NCBI GenBank assembly: GCA_030430245.1
Contig: JAUIFY010000022.1
Location: 1-37,289 of the forward strand
Source of the DNA: a bacterium
GTDB taxonomy: Bacteria > Desulfobacterota > Binatia > UBA12015
Length of the DNA: 37,289 nt
Reading direction: 5' to 3'
Part shown: piece after piece, positions 1-9,989 of the stretch
Position numbering within the stretch: position 1 is the stretch's first letter
Layout of the letters: every line of letters begins with the position of its first letter
Notes under the pieces: model-generated
Databases searched by the model: none
Seen by the model: the letters and a program-made list of their open reading frames with translations, nothing else
Told to the model about the DNA's origin: nothing
Translations under genes and position numbers: made by a program

Positions 1-581
1 CCACCGAGGATCAGTCGCCAGACGACGAGGCCTCCGGAGACGACCAGACCCTGCTGTCCGATCACCCACTCGGCGGCGACGAGGGCGACGAGCGCCCCGA
101 TCGGGTCGATCAGCACGCCCTCGCTCACGAGCAGCTCGCGCACGCGCCGCGCGAGCTTGATCCGCGAGAGCAGCGGTTTCACGACGGTCGGCCCGGTCAC
201 GATCATGAGCGAGCCGTAGAGGATCGCGACCGATCCGGGCATGTCGAGCACGAAATACGCGGCGAGGGTGCCGACGGCCATGGAGAGCGCCCCCCCGAGC
301 GTAATGAGCAGGAGCAGGCTCCTCTGCTGGGCGCGGAGTCGGTTGATGTCGAGCTCGAGGCTGCCCTCGAACAGGATCACGACCACTGCGAGCGTCACGA
401 GGTCCGCGCGCCCGGCGCCGAAGGCGTTGGGGTCGAGCCATCCGAGCACGTCGGGGCCCAGCACGGTGCCCGCGACGAGCAGGAAGACGATGCTCGGGAC
501 CGCCATCCGCACGGCGAGGATTTGCGCGAGCATTCCCGCGGCGAGCGCGATGGCCGCGTTCGCAAAACCGAGGTCCTTCAC
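1..581 (-). CDS. CPA1-type sodium/proton antiporter, N-terminal part (runs off the window)
   Basis: Inner-membrane cation/proton exchanger by family resemblance; it would swap cytoplasmic Na+ or K+ for external H+. About 193 residues are visible and the C-terminal half lies beyond position 1. The visible part is nearly all hydrophobic helices with family motifs: FEGSLELD near residue 71, TGPTVVKPLL near 129 and EGVLIDPIGALVA near 154, the last carrying the Glu and Asp typical of the ion site. The GTG at 581 is the first start codon after an in-frame TGA six codons upstream, so this start is well fixed although no clear ribosome-binding site precedes it. It is transcribed divergently from the trehalose gene across a 164-base gap; salt and compatible-solute functions side by side suggest osmotic adaptation, which is inference. 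Confidence 0.85.
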   Translation of the reverse strand, partial: MKDLGFANAAIALAAGMLAQILAVRMAVPSIVFLLVAGTVLGPDVLGWLDPNAFGAGRADLVTLAVVVILFEGSLELDINRLRAQQRSLLLLITLGGALSMAVGTLAAYFVLDMPGSVAILYGSLMIVTGPTVVKPLLSRIKLARRVRELLVSEGVLIDPIGALVALVAAEWVIGQQGLVVSGGLVVWRLILG

Positions 582-745
582 TCTCGACCGCCGCGTTCAC
601 GTCGCTCTGCTACTGCCCACGTCCTCATCCGCATCCCTCTCCTCGACTCCCTGGCGCGCTGGGTTTATCCAGCCATACACGCTACGACTAAAGGCTGTAA
701 CCGCCGATCCGATCGTTCGAGGCCTCCCGCGGTTCCGTCGCCATC

Positions 746-2926
746 ATGTCGCGTCTGCTCATCGTCGCCAACCGTCTCCCCATCGCCGTTTCGCGAGTCG
801 AGGGAAAGATCCATGTGGAGCGCAGCCCGGGCGGGCTCGCGACCGGGCTGTCCGGCCCCCACTCCAAGTCCGACGCGCTGTGGATCGGATGGCCGGGCGA
901 CGTCCAGGATCTGACCGACGACGAGCATGCCGCGCTCGAGCGGCGCTTGGACGAGCTGCGGGCGGTTCCGGTCTGGATCCCGCCCGACGATCTGCGGGAG
1001 TTCTACGAAGGCTTCTCCAACGGGGCGCTCTGGCCGCTGTTCCATCATCTGCTCGACCAGATGCCCCTTCGCGTACAGGGGTGGGACGCCTACGAGCGCG
1101 CGAACCGTCGCTTCGCCGACGAGGTGTGTCGCCATTACAACGACGGGGACCTGATCTGGGTACACGACTACCAGCTGATGCTGTTGCCGCAGATGCTGCG
1201 CGACCGGCTTCCCGAGGCGCGGATCGGTTTCTTCCTGCACATCCCGTTCCCCGCGTCCGAGCTGTTCCGGACGATCGCCCACCGCGAGCGACTGCTCGAG
1301 GGCGTGCTGGGAGCCGACCTGGTCGGGTTCCACACGGCCGGCTACATGCGCTCGTTCGCGTCTTCGCTTCTCCGTGTCCTCGGAATCCCCTCGAACGTCG
1401 ATCGTGTCTATCACGATCAGCGAGAGGTCCGGCTCGGCGTGTTCCCGATGGGCGTCGATACGGACAAGTTCGCGAAGCTCGCCGAGTCGGACGAGGTGCA
1501 GGCGCGGGTCCGCGAGCTCCGCGGCATGGACGACTGCGCGATGATCCTCGGGATCGATCGCCTCGATTATACGAAAGGCATTCGCCGGCGTCTGCTCGCC
1601 TACGAGAAGTTCCTCTACGATCATCCTGAGATGCACGGCCGCGTGCGGATGACCCAGGTCGCCGTGCCCTCGCGCACCTCCGTCGAAGCGTACCAGGACT
1701 TCCGGAGCCAGGTGGAAGCGTCCATCGGTCGGATCAACGGCGCGTTCAGCACGCCGGAGTGGGCGCCGATCCACTACCTGTACCGCGGGGTCGACGAGGT
1801 CGAGCTCTCGGCCCTCTACCGCGCGGCCGACGTCATTCTCGTCACGCCGGTGCGGGACGGAATGAACCTCGTCGCGAAGGAGTTCGTCGCGTCGCGCACC
1901 GACGACGGTGGCGTCCTCGTCCTGAGCGAGTTCGCCGGCGCGGCCTCCGAGCTCGCCGAGGCGGTGATGATGAACCCGTTCGACGTGGATCGAACATCGG
2001 AGATCATCCATCGCGCGTTGACCCTGCCCGCCGACGAGCGGCTTGCGCGCATGCGGGCTTTGCGACGACGCGTCCTCTCCTACGACGTGCATCATTGGGT
2101 GCGCTCGTACCTGGAGAGCCTCGAAGAGGCGACCGATCGGAGCGATCCCTCGGCGTTCGCCCCGACGCCACCGGCCCGGCTGGAACGGCTCTGCGACGAG
2201 ATGCGCAGCGCGGACGATCTCCTGCTCGTCCTCGGCTACGATGGCACCCTCGTCCCGTTCGCGAGTGCCCCCGAGCTCTCGAAGCCGGACGAGGACCTGC
2301 TGGTTCTGCTCCGTCGCCTGGCGGCACGGCCGCGCACCGAGATCCACGTGGTCAGCGGTAGCTCACGCGACGTGATCGAGCAGCGCTTCGGTGAGATCCC
2401 CATCCATCTTCACGCGGAGTACGGTTTCTGGGAACGGGCGAAGGGTGCGGTGGTCTGGGAGGGCGGTGACGTTCCCGTTCAGGAATGGCGCGACCAGGTC
2501 CTGCAGATTCTCGAGAACTTCACCGCGCGCACGCCGGGGTCGCTCATCGAAGAGAAGACGGTCTCCGTCGCTTGGCACTACCGCATGGCCGAGCCCGAGT
2601 TCGGTGCGTTCCAGGCCAACGAGCTCACGCTCCATTTGAGTCAGCTGCTCAGCAACGAGCCGGTCGAGATCGTGACGGACGACAAGCTCATCGAGGTCCG
2701 GCAGACCGGAGTGGACAAGGGCATCGTGGTGCCGCGCCTTCTCGCGCAGTCGCCCCCGGGGGTCTTCGTCGTCGCGATGGGCGACGACCGCAACGACGAG
2801 GAGCTGTTCGCCGCGCTAGCGGGGCAGGGCACGACGATCCACGTCGGTGGCGGAACGAGCATGGCCGACGTGCGCGTCCCGAATATCGACGCGGCGCGCC
2901 GACTGCTCGCGAGCCTGGTCGACTGA
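746..2926 (+). CDS. Trehalose-6-phosphate synthase (GT20) fused to a trehalose-phosphatase-like domain
   Basis: OtsA makes trehalose 6-phosphate from UDP-glucose and glucose 6-phosphate; OtsB removes the phosphate. Both domains are in one 726-residue protein. The GT20 domain (about 1-470) looks complete: GGLATGL near 29, WIGWPG near 50, [11 protein letters not shown] near 140, [11 protein letters not shown] near 271 and [10 protein letters not shown] near 370. The HAD phosphatase domain (about 485-726) keeps the [13 protein letters not shown] and [10 protein letters not shown] blocks. Its first motif reads LGYDGTL, where phosphatases have D-x-D-G-T: residue 497, the nucleophile, is Gly (codon GGC) and only D499 remains. 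SGR is also SGS. The synthase should work; the phosphatase is probably inactive, as in plant TPS1-type proteins. It could still act in regulation or stability. No obvious ribosome-binding site precedes the ATG. Confidence 0.93.
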   Translation: MSRLLIVANRLPIAVSRVEGKIHVERSPGGLATGLSGPHSKSDALWIGWPGDVQDLTDDEHAALERRLDELRAVPVWIPPDDLREFYEGFSNGALWPLFHHLLDQMPLRVQGWDAYERANRRFADEVCRHYNDGDLIWVHDYQLMLLPQMLRDRLPEARIGFFLHIPFPASELFRTIAHRERLLEGVLGADLVGFHTAGYMRSFASSLLRVLGIPSNVDRVYHDQREVRLGVFPMGVDTDKFAKLAESDEVQARVRELRGMDDCAMILGIDRLDYTKGIRRRLLAYEKFLYDHPEMHGRVRMTQVAVPSRTSVEAYQDFRSQVEASIGRINGAFSTPEWAPIHYLYRGVDEVELSALYRAADVILVTPVRDGMNLVAKEFVASRTDDGGVLVLSEFAGAASELAEAVMMNPFDVDRTSEIIHRALTLPADERLARMRALRRRVLSYDVHHWVRSYLESLEEATDRSDPSAFAPTPPARLERLCDEMRSADDLLLVLGYDGTLVPFASAPELSKPDEDLLVLLRRLAARPRTEIHVVSGSSRDVIEQRFGEIPIHLHAEYGFWERAKGAVVWEGGDVPVQEWRDQVLQILENFTARTPGSLIEEKTVSVAWHYRMAEPEFGAFQANELTLHLSQLLSNEPVEIVTDDKLIEVRQTGVDKGIVVPRLLAQSPPGVFVVAMGDDRNDEELFAALAGQGTTIHVGGGTSMADVRVPNIDAARRLLASLVD

Positions 2927-2940
2927 GCGCGCGCTCCCGT

Positions 2941-3975
2941 TCAGCGGAGGACTTCCGAGATCCGCTCCAGCACCCAGTACGCGGATAGACAGCCGATCCC
3001 GTAGACCGGCACGCGCTCGGACCATGCCGGAAGACGCTCCAAGACCCGTCGCAGCACGAAGCCGAGCAGCAGGACCGCGAAGACGAACGCGAGTTGACCC
3101 ACCTCGATCCCCACGTTGAACGAGAACAGGGAGAGCGGGATGTCGTCCGGCGGGAGGCCGATCTCACGCAGCGCGCCAGCGAAGCCCAGCCCGTGCAGGA
3201 GGCCGAAGAGGAATGCCATCATCCATGGGAAGCGGCGCAACAGCGTCGGGGACGTCTTCGGTCCGCGGGCGAGTTCGACGGCGAGCACGAAGATGCTGAT
3301 CGCGATCAGCACCTCGACCGGGCCCGACGGCACGTTGGCGATGCCGAGCGCTGCGAGGGACAGGGTGATGCTGTGGCCGACGGTGAACGCGGTGATCGTC
3401 TCGATCAGGAGTCGGGTCGACGTGGCCAGAAGGAGCAGGCCGAAGACGAAGAGCAGGTGGTCGAGCCCGGTGAGAATGTGGTCGAACCCGAGTCGGACGT
3501 AGCCCGTGAACACGCTCGCGGGCCGACCGGTCTCGGGGATCGAGAACGTGGGGCTGTCGGCCCGGAGGACTTCCTGAATCACCCGGCCGTCGAGCAGAGC
3601 GATGCGCAGCAATGCGTCGTTCCGGCCGTCCCCGAGCCCACTCACTCCGACCGTCTTGCCGATCAGGCCGTCCGCACACGTCGCGGTGAAGGTCTCGGTG
3701 ACGCTGTCCCCCTCCTCCGCGACCTTCGACGTGCCGATCGGGGTGCAGCTGGAGGGAAGGTCGGGCACGACGCGTGAGCCGCGTACCTGGAGAATGGAGG
3801 TCTTCCAGGAGATCTCGGCCTGGTCGTCGGGGAGCTCGCGGATCTGGAGCAACGCGGGGGCGAGCGGATGCGCGCGGACCGGCGACGCGACCGGGAGGAG
3901 CGAGGCGCAGGCGAGGAGAGCCACGAGCGCGAGCCGGCCGGTGGGACGCAGCGGAATCGGGAGGCTAGGACGCAC
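2941..3975 (-). CDS. HupE/UreJ-like membrane protein
   Basis: A 344-residue protein with a signal peptide (about 1-35, ending in VRA before HPLAP), an extracytoplasmic beta-type region to about 170, and a C-terminal block of six or so transmembrane helices. The motifs HILTGLDHLLFVFGL, FTVGHSITLSLAAL and FGLLHGLGFAG are typical of the HupE/UreJ_2 family, relatives of nickel/cobalt permease accessory proteins rich in membrane histidines. Function in this subgroup is unknown; metal transport is a guess from the family. The start is taken as GTG at 3975, which overlaps the end of the upstream parvulin gene by 11 bases; an upstream frame extension to 4374 is arginine/serine-rich noise antisense-like sequence and was not used. 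It ends 14 bases from the stop of the convergent trehalose gene. Confidence 0.82.
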   Translation of the reverse strand: MRPSLPIPLRPTGRLALVALLACASLLPVASPVRAHPLAPALLQIRELPDDQAEISWKTSILQVRGSRVVPDLPSSCTPIGTSKVAEEGDSVTETFTATCADGLIGKTVGVSGLGDGRNDALLRIALLDGRVIQEVLRADSPTFSIPETGRPASVFTGYVRLGFDHILTGLDHLLFVFGLLLLATSTRLLIETITAFTVGHSITLSLAALGIANVPSGPVEVLIAISIFVLAVELARGPKTSPTLLRRFPWMMAFLFGLLHGLGFAGALREIGLPPDDIPLSLFSFNVGIEVGQLAFVFAVLLLGFVLRRVLERLPAWSERVPVYGIGCLSAYWVLERISEVLR

Positions 3976-4972
3976 CGGCCCCTCCTCGGGTTTCGGGCTT
4001 CTCGACGACGACCTCGTAGCGGTCGCGCATGCGCGCGAGCTCGCGTTCGAGCACGGCGGCGCGGTTCTCGGCGGCGAGTCTCCGACGGACCTGGTTCTCC
4101 ACCGACTCGAGCTCGGAGAGCTCGCTGGGCATCGTCTCGTCGACGTAGACGAGGTGTGCTCCGTACGCCGACGGCACGGGGCCGACCCAGCGACCCACTT
4201 CGAGCTGCATGGCTCGTGCGGCGAACTCCGGTCCGAAGAGCTTCGCGAGCTGAACCTCCGACCGGGCGCGATGCTGGCGCCCGAGCGGGAACGGATCTCC
4301 GAGATGGCTCGCGTCGTCCGGCCCCGCGTCGGCGAGATCCGCGAGCAGGGCCTCGGCGTCCGCATCGAGGGCATCGCCGCGCCGGTCGCGACTCAGGAAG
4401 ACGTGCCGGATGCTCACGCGCGCGGGCCGGATCCAGTCGTCCGCGTGTTCGGCGAAGTAGGCCTCGACCTCGTCGGGGCTGGGCTCGACCGGGCCTTCGG
4501 CCAACTCGGCGACGAGGCGCATCTTCTGCGCGAGGATCCTCCGGATGACCACGTCGTCGTCGTCGAGGCCGAGCTCCTTCGCTTGCTGGTAGAGTTCGAC
4601 CTCGTCCTTCTCCGGGTCTTCGGCGACGAACCGCATCTTCTTGACGAGCCACCACTGAATGCTGCGGTCTCCGACGTCGAGGTTTCGATACAGCGCTTCG
4701 CGGTAGAGGAGCTCCTCGTCGATCTCCTGCCCGAGGAGAGCGCTCTCCTCCGCGTCGGTGGGGGGAACCCCGTGCCGCCGCTGGAAGTCGCGCCGGAGGC
4801 GTTCGACGCGAGCCTTCGAGATCACCACGGGGCGGTTCGCCGGATCCCGCTCGGCGACGGCCTCCTGGAATTGCAGCCACCGGTCGAGCGTGAACAGCAG
4901 GAGCCCTGCGATCACGAAGTGAAACGCCGGAGCCCGGACCAGGCGCCTCAGCCAACCCATCCGGTAGACCAT
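3965..4972 (-). CDS. Membrane-anchored parvulin-type peptidyl-prolyl isomerase
   Basis: Predicted periplasmic folding factor of 335 residues. An N-terminal helix (APAFHFVIAGLLLFTLDRWL, about 12-31) anchors it, a helical chaperone-like region follows, and a PpiC-type domain begins near RVSIRHVFLSRD, with the family pattern of two helices and the GPEFAARAMQLEVGRW-GPVPSAYGAHLV block, as in SurA/PpiD relatives. The C-terminal 50 residues form a charged coiled helix. I chose the ATG at 4972; the ATG at 4960 is equally possible, and neither has a clear ribosome-binding site. The longer frame to 5059 would run into the permease stop and lacks a sensible N-terminus. It overlaps the HupE-like gene by 11 bases, so the two are probably translated together, and the isomerase may fold the HupE-like ectodomain (inference). 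Confidence 0.8.
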   Translation of the reverse strand: MVYRMGWLRRLVRAPAFHFVIAGLLLFTLDRWLQFQEAVAERDPANRPVVISKARVERLRRDFQRRHGVPPTDAEESALLGQEIDEELLYREALYRNLDVGDRSIQWWLVKKMRFVAEDPEKDEVELYQQAKELGLDDDDVVIRRILAQKMRLVAELAEGPVEPSPDEVEAYFAEHADDWIRPARVSIRHVFLSRDRRGDALDADAEALLADLADAGPDDASHLGDPFPLGRQHRARSEVQLAKLFGPEFAARAMQLEVGRWVGPVPSAYGAHLVYVDETMPSELSELESVENQVRRRLAAENRAAVLERELARMRDRYEVVVEKPETRGGAGAS

Positions 4973-5024
4973 CGGCGTCCGTGATCGACGGGTCAAGACT
5001 GCTGGCGTGAGGGTGGAAGCGTGT

Positions 5025-6398
5025 TTAGTGCGGAAGGCCGAACGCGTAGTACAGCGCACAGGCCCCGGCGAGAAGCCAGGCGCCGGCGGGCACCTCGCGC
5101 ACCCGACCCGTCGCGAGCTTCAGGACGGGATAGAGGGTGAGCCCCGCCGTCATTCCGTTCGCGATGTTGTACGTGAACACCATCATCGTGAGTGTGGCGA
5201 CGGCGGGAACCAGCTCCGTCGGGTCGTCGAACTCGATGCCGCGGATCGTTTTCAATAACACGACGCCCACCGAGATCAACGCGGGCGCGTAGGCATATTC
5301 GAGCTGCTGCAACGGAGAGACGAGCGGGACGAAGAAGAGCGAGAGGAGGAAGAGGGCGGCGGTGGTCACGGCCGCGAGGCCGGTGCGTGCGCCTTCGCGA
5401 ATTCCCGTGGCCGACTCGATGAAGGCTCCGCTCGTCGACGTGCCGACGAGTCCCCCGAAGATGCAGGAGAGCGCGCTGACCATCATGGGTCGCTCGATCC
5501 GCGGAAAATCGCCGTGCTCGTCGAGCATCTCGCCGGCGGTCCCGAGCCCCACGAGCGTGCCGACGGTATCGAGGACGCTCACGAGAAAGAGCGTCAGTAG
5601 GATCGGGAGGAACGTCAGGCGGACGACACTCGCGACGTCGAGCTGCAGAGCGACGGGGCCGAGTGAGAGCTCCCCGGAGAACGGAAGCGCGAAGATCGCG
5701 TCGGGGGCGGCTCCTACGCCGAGGGCGTAGCCCGCGCCACCGGTGCCGATCATGCCGATCAAGACCGCTCCCGGGATTCGTCTCGCCTGGAGGACGACCG
5801 TGAGCAGCAGGCCGCCGATGGCGAGAAGCACGCGCGGATCTCGGAGGTTCCCGATCTTGAGGGGTACGGGCGGTGCGCGCAGCAGTCCCGTCGACGGATC
5901 GACCAGGGTGTCGGCCGGCATGCCGCGTGCGGCACTCACGACCAGGCCGGCCTGATGGAGCCCGAGCAGGAGGAGGAACAGGCCGATCCCGACGCCGAAG
6001 CTGTGCTTCATCGAAGGCGAGATCGAGCGCGCCAGCCAGGGGCCCACGCGGAACGCGACGAGCAGCGCGAAGGCGATGCCCGCGAGGAAGACGGTCCCGA
6101 GCCGTTCCTGCCAGGTGACGCCGAGGCTCACGAGGCCGAACGCCAGAAAGGCGTTCTCACCCATGTAGGGTGCGACGGCGATGGGCCGGTTCGCCCAGAG
6201 ACCCATCAGGAGGCTTCCGAACGCCGCCGTGAGGATCGTCGCGATGGTCTCGGGGCCGGTCGGCAATCCCGCGAAGCTCAGGATCGCCGGATTCAGGACG
6301 ATGATGTAGGCCATCGCGACGAAGGTCGTCGCGCCACCGAGAAGCTCGCGTCGCACGTTCGTGTCGTGCGCCTCGAGCGCGAAGACCCTCTCGAGCAT
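5025..6398 (-). CDS. NCS2 purine permease of the AzgA type (adenine/guanine/hypoxanthine uptake)
   Basis: Proton-coupled nucleobase importer of the inner membrane, 457 residues, the normal AzgA length. It shows about 12 to 14 hydrophobic segments, the N-terminal ELLGGATTFVAMAYIIVLNP signature, PIAVAPYMGENAF, and the substrate-site block SVLDTVGTLVGLG followed by GLVGTSTSGAFIESATGI. These distinguish AzgA-type from xanthine/uracil permeases. The ATG at 6398 starts the conserved N-terminus (MLERVFALEAHDTNVRREL); a longer frame to 6596 overlaps the divergent pseudouridine synthase and was rejected. A GGCGG-like stretch sits upstream but is a weak ribosome-binding site. Purine scavenging is its likely job; the exact base cannot be read from sequence. 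Confidence 0.88.
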   Translation of the reverse strand: MLERVFALEAHDTNVRRELLGGATTFVAMAYIIVLNPAILSFAGLPTGPETIATILTAAFGSLLMGLWANRPIAVAPYMGENAFLAFGLVSLGVTWQERLGTVFLAGIAFALLVAFRVGPWLARSISPSMKHSFGVGIGLFLLLLGLHQAGLVVSAARGMPADTLVDPSTGLLRAPPVPLKIGNLRDPRVLLAIGGLLLTVVLQARRIPGAVLIGMIGTGGAGYALGVGAAPDAIFALPFSGELSLGPVALQLDVASVVRLTFLPILLTLFLVSVLDTVGTLVGLGTAGEMLDEHGDFPRIERPMMVSALSCIFGGLVGTSTSGAFIESATGIREGARTGLAAVTTAALFLLSLFFVPLVSPLQQLEYAYAPALISVGVVLLKTIRGIEFDDPTELVPAVATLTMMVFTYNIANGMTAGLTLYPVLKLATGRVREVPAGAWLLAGACALYYAFGLPH

Positions 6399-6460
6399 CC
6401 CGCGACCATAGCCGCCACTCCGACTTGCGGCGAGCCCGGTGGGCGACGACCATCTCGTGC

Positions 6461-7390
6461 GTGAGTGCATCGCCCTCCGATCGTCCGCCGCGTACGCCGC
6501 CCCGCCGAGCAAGCGCCGAGCGTGCCGTCTTCGTGGTCTCGCCGGACGAGGCGGGCCTGCGGCTCGACCAGGCGGTGGCGAGGAACGTTGCGGCACTTTC
6601 GCGGCGGAAGGCGCGTGTCGTGATCGAGCTCGGCGGCGTGTTCGTCGACGGTGCGCGCGTCAAGGTGCTCGGGCGGGGCGTCCGGCCGGGCCAGAGGATC
6701 GAGGTGCACGTCGGGGGAGCCCTGGAGCGCGCGTCGGGGGAGCTCGGGGCAGCGGCGCGAGCGCGCGACGCCGCGGGATTGCCGACGTTCTCCGTCGTGC
6801 ACGAGGACGACGACGTGGTCGTCGTCGACAAGCCCTCCGGCCTGCTCTCGGCACCCACGCCCGAGAGCGATCGCAACAACCTGGCCGACCTGCTCGAGCG
6901 TCGCACCGCCCCCCGGTCGAGGCACTGGGTCGTCCATCGGCTCGACCTCGAGACGAGCGGGCTGCTCGTGCTCGCGAAGACGGAGGCCGCGAACCGCGCC
7001 CTCTCCGCGGCGTTTCGCGTGCACGACGTCGACCGGCAGTACCTCGCCGTGGTGGACGGGCGCCTGTCCGGCTCCCCGGGCCGGATCGACGCGGCGATCG
7101 CCGGACGACCGGCGGTGAGCCACGTCTCGATCCTGCAGGTGCGTGACGCCACGACACTGGTCCGGGTGCGCCTCGAGACGGGGCGCACCCACCAGGTACG
7201 GATCCACCTCGAGAGCATCGGGCATCCGGTCTGCGGGGACCCGCGGTACGGCGTCCGGTCCGGCGTCCGGGCGCCGCGGCTCGCCCTGCACGCGGCCGGT
7301 CTCGGCTTCGCCCACCCGAGGTCCGGGGAGCGGCTGCGCTTCGAGAGCCCGTGGCCGTCCGATCTGAAGGGCTGGCTGGTCACGCTCTGA
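6461..7390 (+). CDS. RluA-family pseudouridine synthase
   Basis: Converts specific uridines in rRNA or tRNA to pseudouridine. With the GTG start at 6461 it has 309 residues: an S4-like RNA-binding region (about 27-75, LDQAVARNVAALSRRKARVV), then the catalytic domain with DKPSGLLS and the signature HRLDLETSGLLVLAK, whose catalytic Asp is residue 162. The C-terminal block GRTHQVRIHLESIGHPVCGD is diagnostic of RluA/RluC/RluD. The start is uncertain: TTG 6425, GTG 6461 and GTG 6533 all lack a clear ribosome-binding site, and the S4 domain begins just after 6533. Which RNA it modifies cannot be told. It ends 60 bases before the acyl-CoA dehydrogenase. Confidence 0.88.
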   Translation: MSASPSDRPPRTPPRRASAERAVFVVSPDEAGLRLDQAVARNVAALSRRKARVVIELGGVFVDGARVKVLGRGVRPGQRIEVHVGGALERASGELGAAARARDAAGLPTFSVVHEDDDVVVVDKPSGLLSAPTPESDRNNLADLLERRTAPRSRHWVVHRLDLETSGLLVLAKTEAANRALSAAFRVHDVDRQYLAVVDGRLSGSPGRIDAAIAGRPAVSHVSILQVRDATTLVRVRLETGRTHQVRIHLESIGHPVCGDPRYGVRSGVRAPRLALHAAGLGFAHPRSGERLRFESPWPSDLKGWLVTL

Positions 7391-7437
7391 GGCCTCTCGG
7401 GGCGCCGTCTCCGTCTGGTCGGAACCCGCCGATCTGC

Positions 7438-7443
7438 TACCCT
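7438..7443 (+). promoter_or_regulatory. Candidate -10 element for a leaderless acyl-CoA dehydrogenase transcript
   Basis: The hexamer TACCCT lies exactly seven bases before the ATG at 7451, and no ribosome-binding site precedes that ATG. If it is a -10 box, transcription starts at or next to the start codon. The same spacing recurs before ftsH and the CehA-like gene. No good -35 is visible. Confidence 0.35.
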
Positions 7444-7450
7444 TTTTTCG

Positions 7451-8596
<1,146 letters not shown>

Positions 8597-8676
8597 AACG
8601 GACCGCCGGGTGCGCGCCCGGGGGTGCATGCGGTGAGGTGGAGTCGGTGGCGCGGCGACGAGAAGATCTCCGGCGA

Positions 8677-9288
8677 ATGCGGCGATGGGTTCTTCCCCTC
8701 GCCACGTTGGCGCTCGCCGCGTGCAGCGCGGCACGGCCGGCGCGGCCGCACGACCTGTGTGCGGTCTTTTCGGAGAACCCGGATTGGTACGAGGCGTCGC
8801 GGGATGCCGCCGAAGACTGGGGCGTTCCCGTTCCGCTGCAGCTCGCCGTCATCCATCACGAGTCCGGCTTCGATTCGGACGCGCGACCGCCGCGCACGAA
8901 GTTCCTCTGGATCTTCCCGGGGCCGCGCCCCTCGTCGGCCTTCGGCTACGGGCAGGTGTTGGACGGCACCTGGGACACGTATCAGGAGAGCACGGGAGAG
9001 AGCTTCGCGGACCGCGACGAGTTCGAGGACGTCGTCGACTTCATCGGCTGGTACGGGCACGAAGGAGCGCGTCGATACGGGATCTCACGATCGGATCCCT
9101 ACGCGTTCTACCTCTCGTATCACGAAGGCCACCGGGGCTTCGTGCGCGGCTCGCACCGAAACAAGACCTCGGTGAAGCGTGTCGCGAGTGGCGTCGCCAA
9201 GATGACTCGGCGCTACGCGTACCAGTATCAGACGTGTCGCGAGGACCTCGACGATCTCGTCGACGGCCCGTGGTGGTGGCCGTTCTGA
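8677..9288 (+). CDS. Transglycosylase-like lipoprotein
   Basis: A 203-residue exported protein with a short lipoprotein signal peptide: the lipobox LAAC places the lipidated Cys at residue 16. The mature part resembles lytic-transglycosylase (SLT) folds: LQLAVIHHESGFDSDARPP supplies a candidate catalytic Glu at 62, followed by SAFGYGQVLDGTWDTYQ and a YHEGHRGF block, the usual order of the E, G-Y-x-Q and Y-x-E-G-x-x-G motifs. It would cut peptidoglycan between MurNAc and GlcNAc at the outer membrane; activity is inferred. The ATG at 8677 was chosen; a GTG at 8648 in frame would add an arginine-rich stretch. It lies 80 bases after the dehydrogenase and may share its transcript. Confidence 0.75.
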   Translation: MRRWVLPLATLALAACSAARPARPHDLCAVFSENPDWYEASRDAAEDWGVPVPLQLAVIHHESGFDSDARPPRTKFLWIFPGPRPSSAFGYGQVLDGTWDTYQESTGESFADRDEFEDVVDFIGWYGHEGARRYGISRSDPYAFYLSYHEGHRGFVRGSHRNKTSVKRVASGVAKMTRRYAYQYQTCREDLDDLVDGPWWWPF

Positions 9289-9295
9289 GCGACGG

Positions 9296-9706
9296 TCAGA
9301 GCTTCTGATACCTGCCCTTGCCCACGCGCTTCACCTTCTTTCCGTCCATCCAGCGGGTGAGGGTCGGATAGACCTGGGCGCGACCGCGGGCCTTCACGCC
9401 GGGCCGCTTCATGACGTCGTCGACCGTGAAGGTCTTGGGGAGGCCCTTCAGGACCTCGTCCCAGTTCGTCCGCTTGCCCGACGAGCGCTTCTTCGCCGCC
9501 CCCCGCTTGGTGCCGGCCTTGGAGCGCCGCCCCGAAGCCCGCCGGCGGGTCGCCGGGCCGGTCCCGGCGATGGCGGCGCGCCATTGCTCGGCCTGCTCCA
9601 TGAGCTTCTCGAGCTCGGCTTCACGGCGCCGAATCTCGTCCATGACGACGGCGAGGGCACGCTGTGCCTGCTTTTTCACTGCGGCGAACGGATCCGGTGC
9701 TGCCAT
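9296..9706 (-). CDS. Small basic protein with coiled coil and winged-helix-like C-terminus, probably DNA-binding
   Basis: A 136-residue protein in three parts. Residues about 5-45 form a charged helix likely to make a coiled coil (ALAVVMDEIRRREAELEKLM). Residues 52-85 are a disordered Lys/Arg/Ala/Gly/Ser-rich linker like histone-H1 tails (RRSKAGTKRGAAKKRSSGKR). The C-terminal 50 residues (WDEVLKGLPKTFTVDDVMKR, then VYPTLTRWMDGKKVKRVGKG) look like a small winged helix-turn-helix. I infer a nucleoid-associated or regulatory protein; no named family was recognised. The start is well supported: GGAGGAG lies about seven bases before the ATG at 9706, and the longer frame to 9796 has no such site. 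It converges on the transglycosylase-like gene with seven bases between stops. Confidence 0.72.
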   Translation of the reverse strand: MAAPDPFAAVKKQAQRALAVVMDEIRRREAELEKLMEQAEQWRAAIAGTGPATRRRASGRRSKAGTKRGAAKKRSSGKRTNWDEVLKGLPKTFTVDDVMKRPGVKARGRAQVYPTLTRWMDGKKVKRVGKGRYQKL

Positions 9707-9989
9707 GTCTCTTCTCCTCCCGAGGACGAGTTCTGAAGCGGGTCTGGCCTGCACCGGGCTGCGCGAGTTCGGGTCGAGGAGGCCGGAGACGGCCACGGGC
9801 GTGGGCGCGTGGACCGCCGCCCCGGACCAGAAGAGGAGCGTGGAAAGATCGCGAGGGTGCGGAGAGGTGGGCCCGAGCTCGTGTGACCTGGTGCGGAGGG
9901 AAGGCTAGCTCAATTCCGGGCGATGTCCAATTTGACGGACTGACAATCCGTGGGGTCCCGGGGAGCGGCTCTCTCTCTCGGCCGGTCGC
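9707..9989. other. Non-coding stretch, nothing convincing seen
   Basis: Between the basic protein and the methyltransferase remnant. Frames are open here on both strands because of high GC, but none has a start signal or recognisable product. The reading frame of the remnant stays open through it to 9621, which is read as chance. A 5-base-stem hairpin at 9935-9951 is discussed under rejected items. Confidence 0.4.

Noticed and set aside
665-2347. 560-residue open frame on the minus strand antisense to the trehalose gene
   Set aside because: Charged, domain-free sequence typical of the complementary frame of GC-rich genes; the plus-strand gene has clear family motifs.
9935-9951. tRNA-like anticodon arm, ACGGA-CTGACAA-TCCGT
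   Set aside because: A 5-bp stem with a 7-base loop, but no D arm, no T-loop GGTTCGA and no acceptor stem can be drawn around it on either strand.
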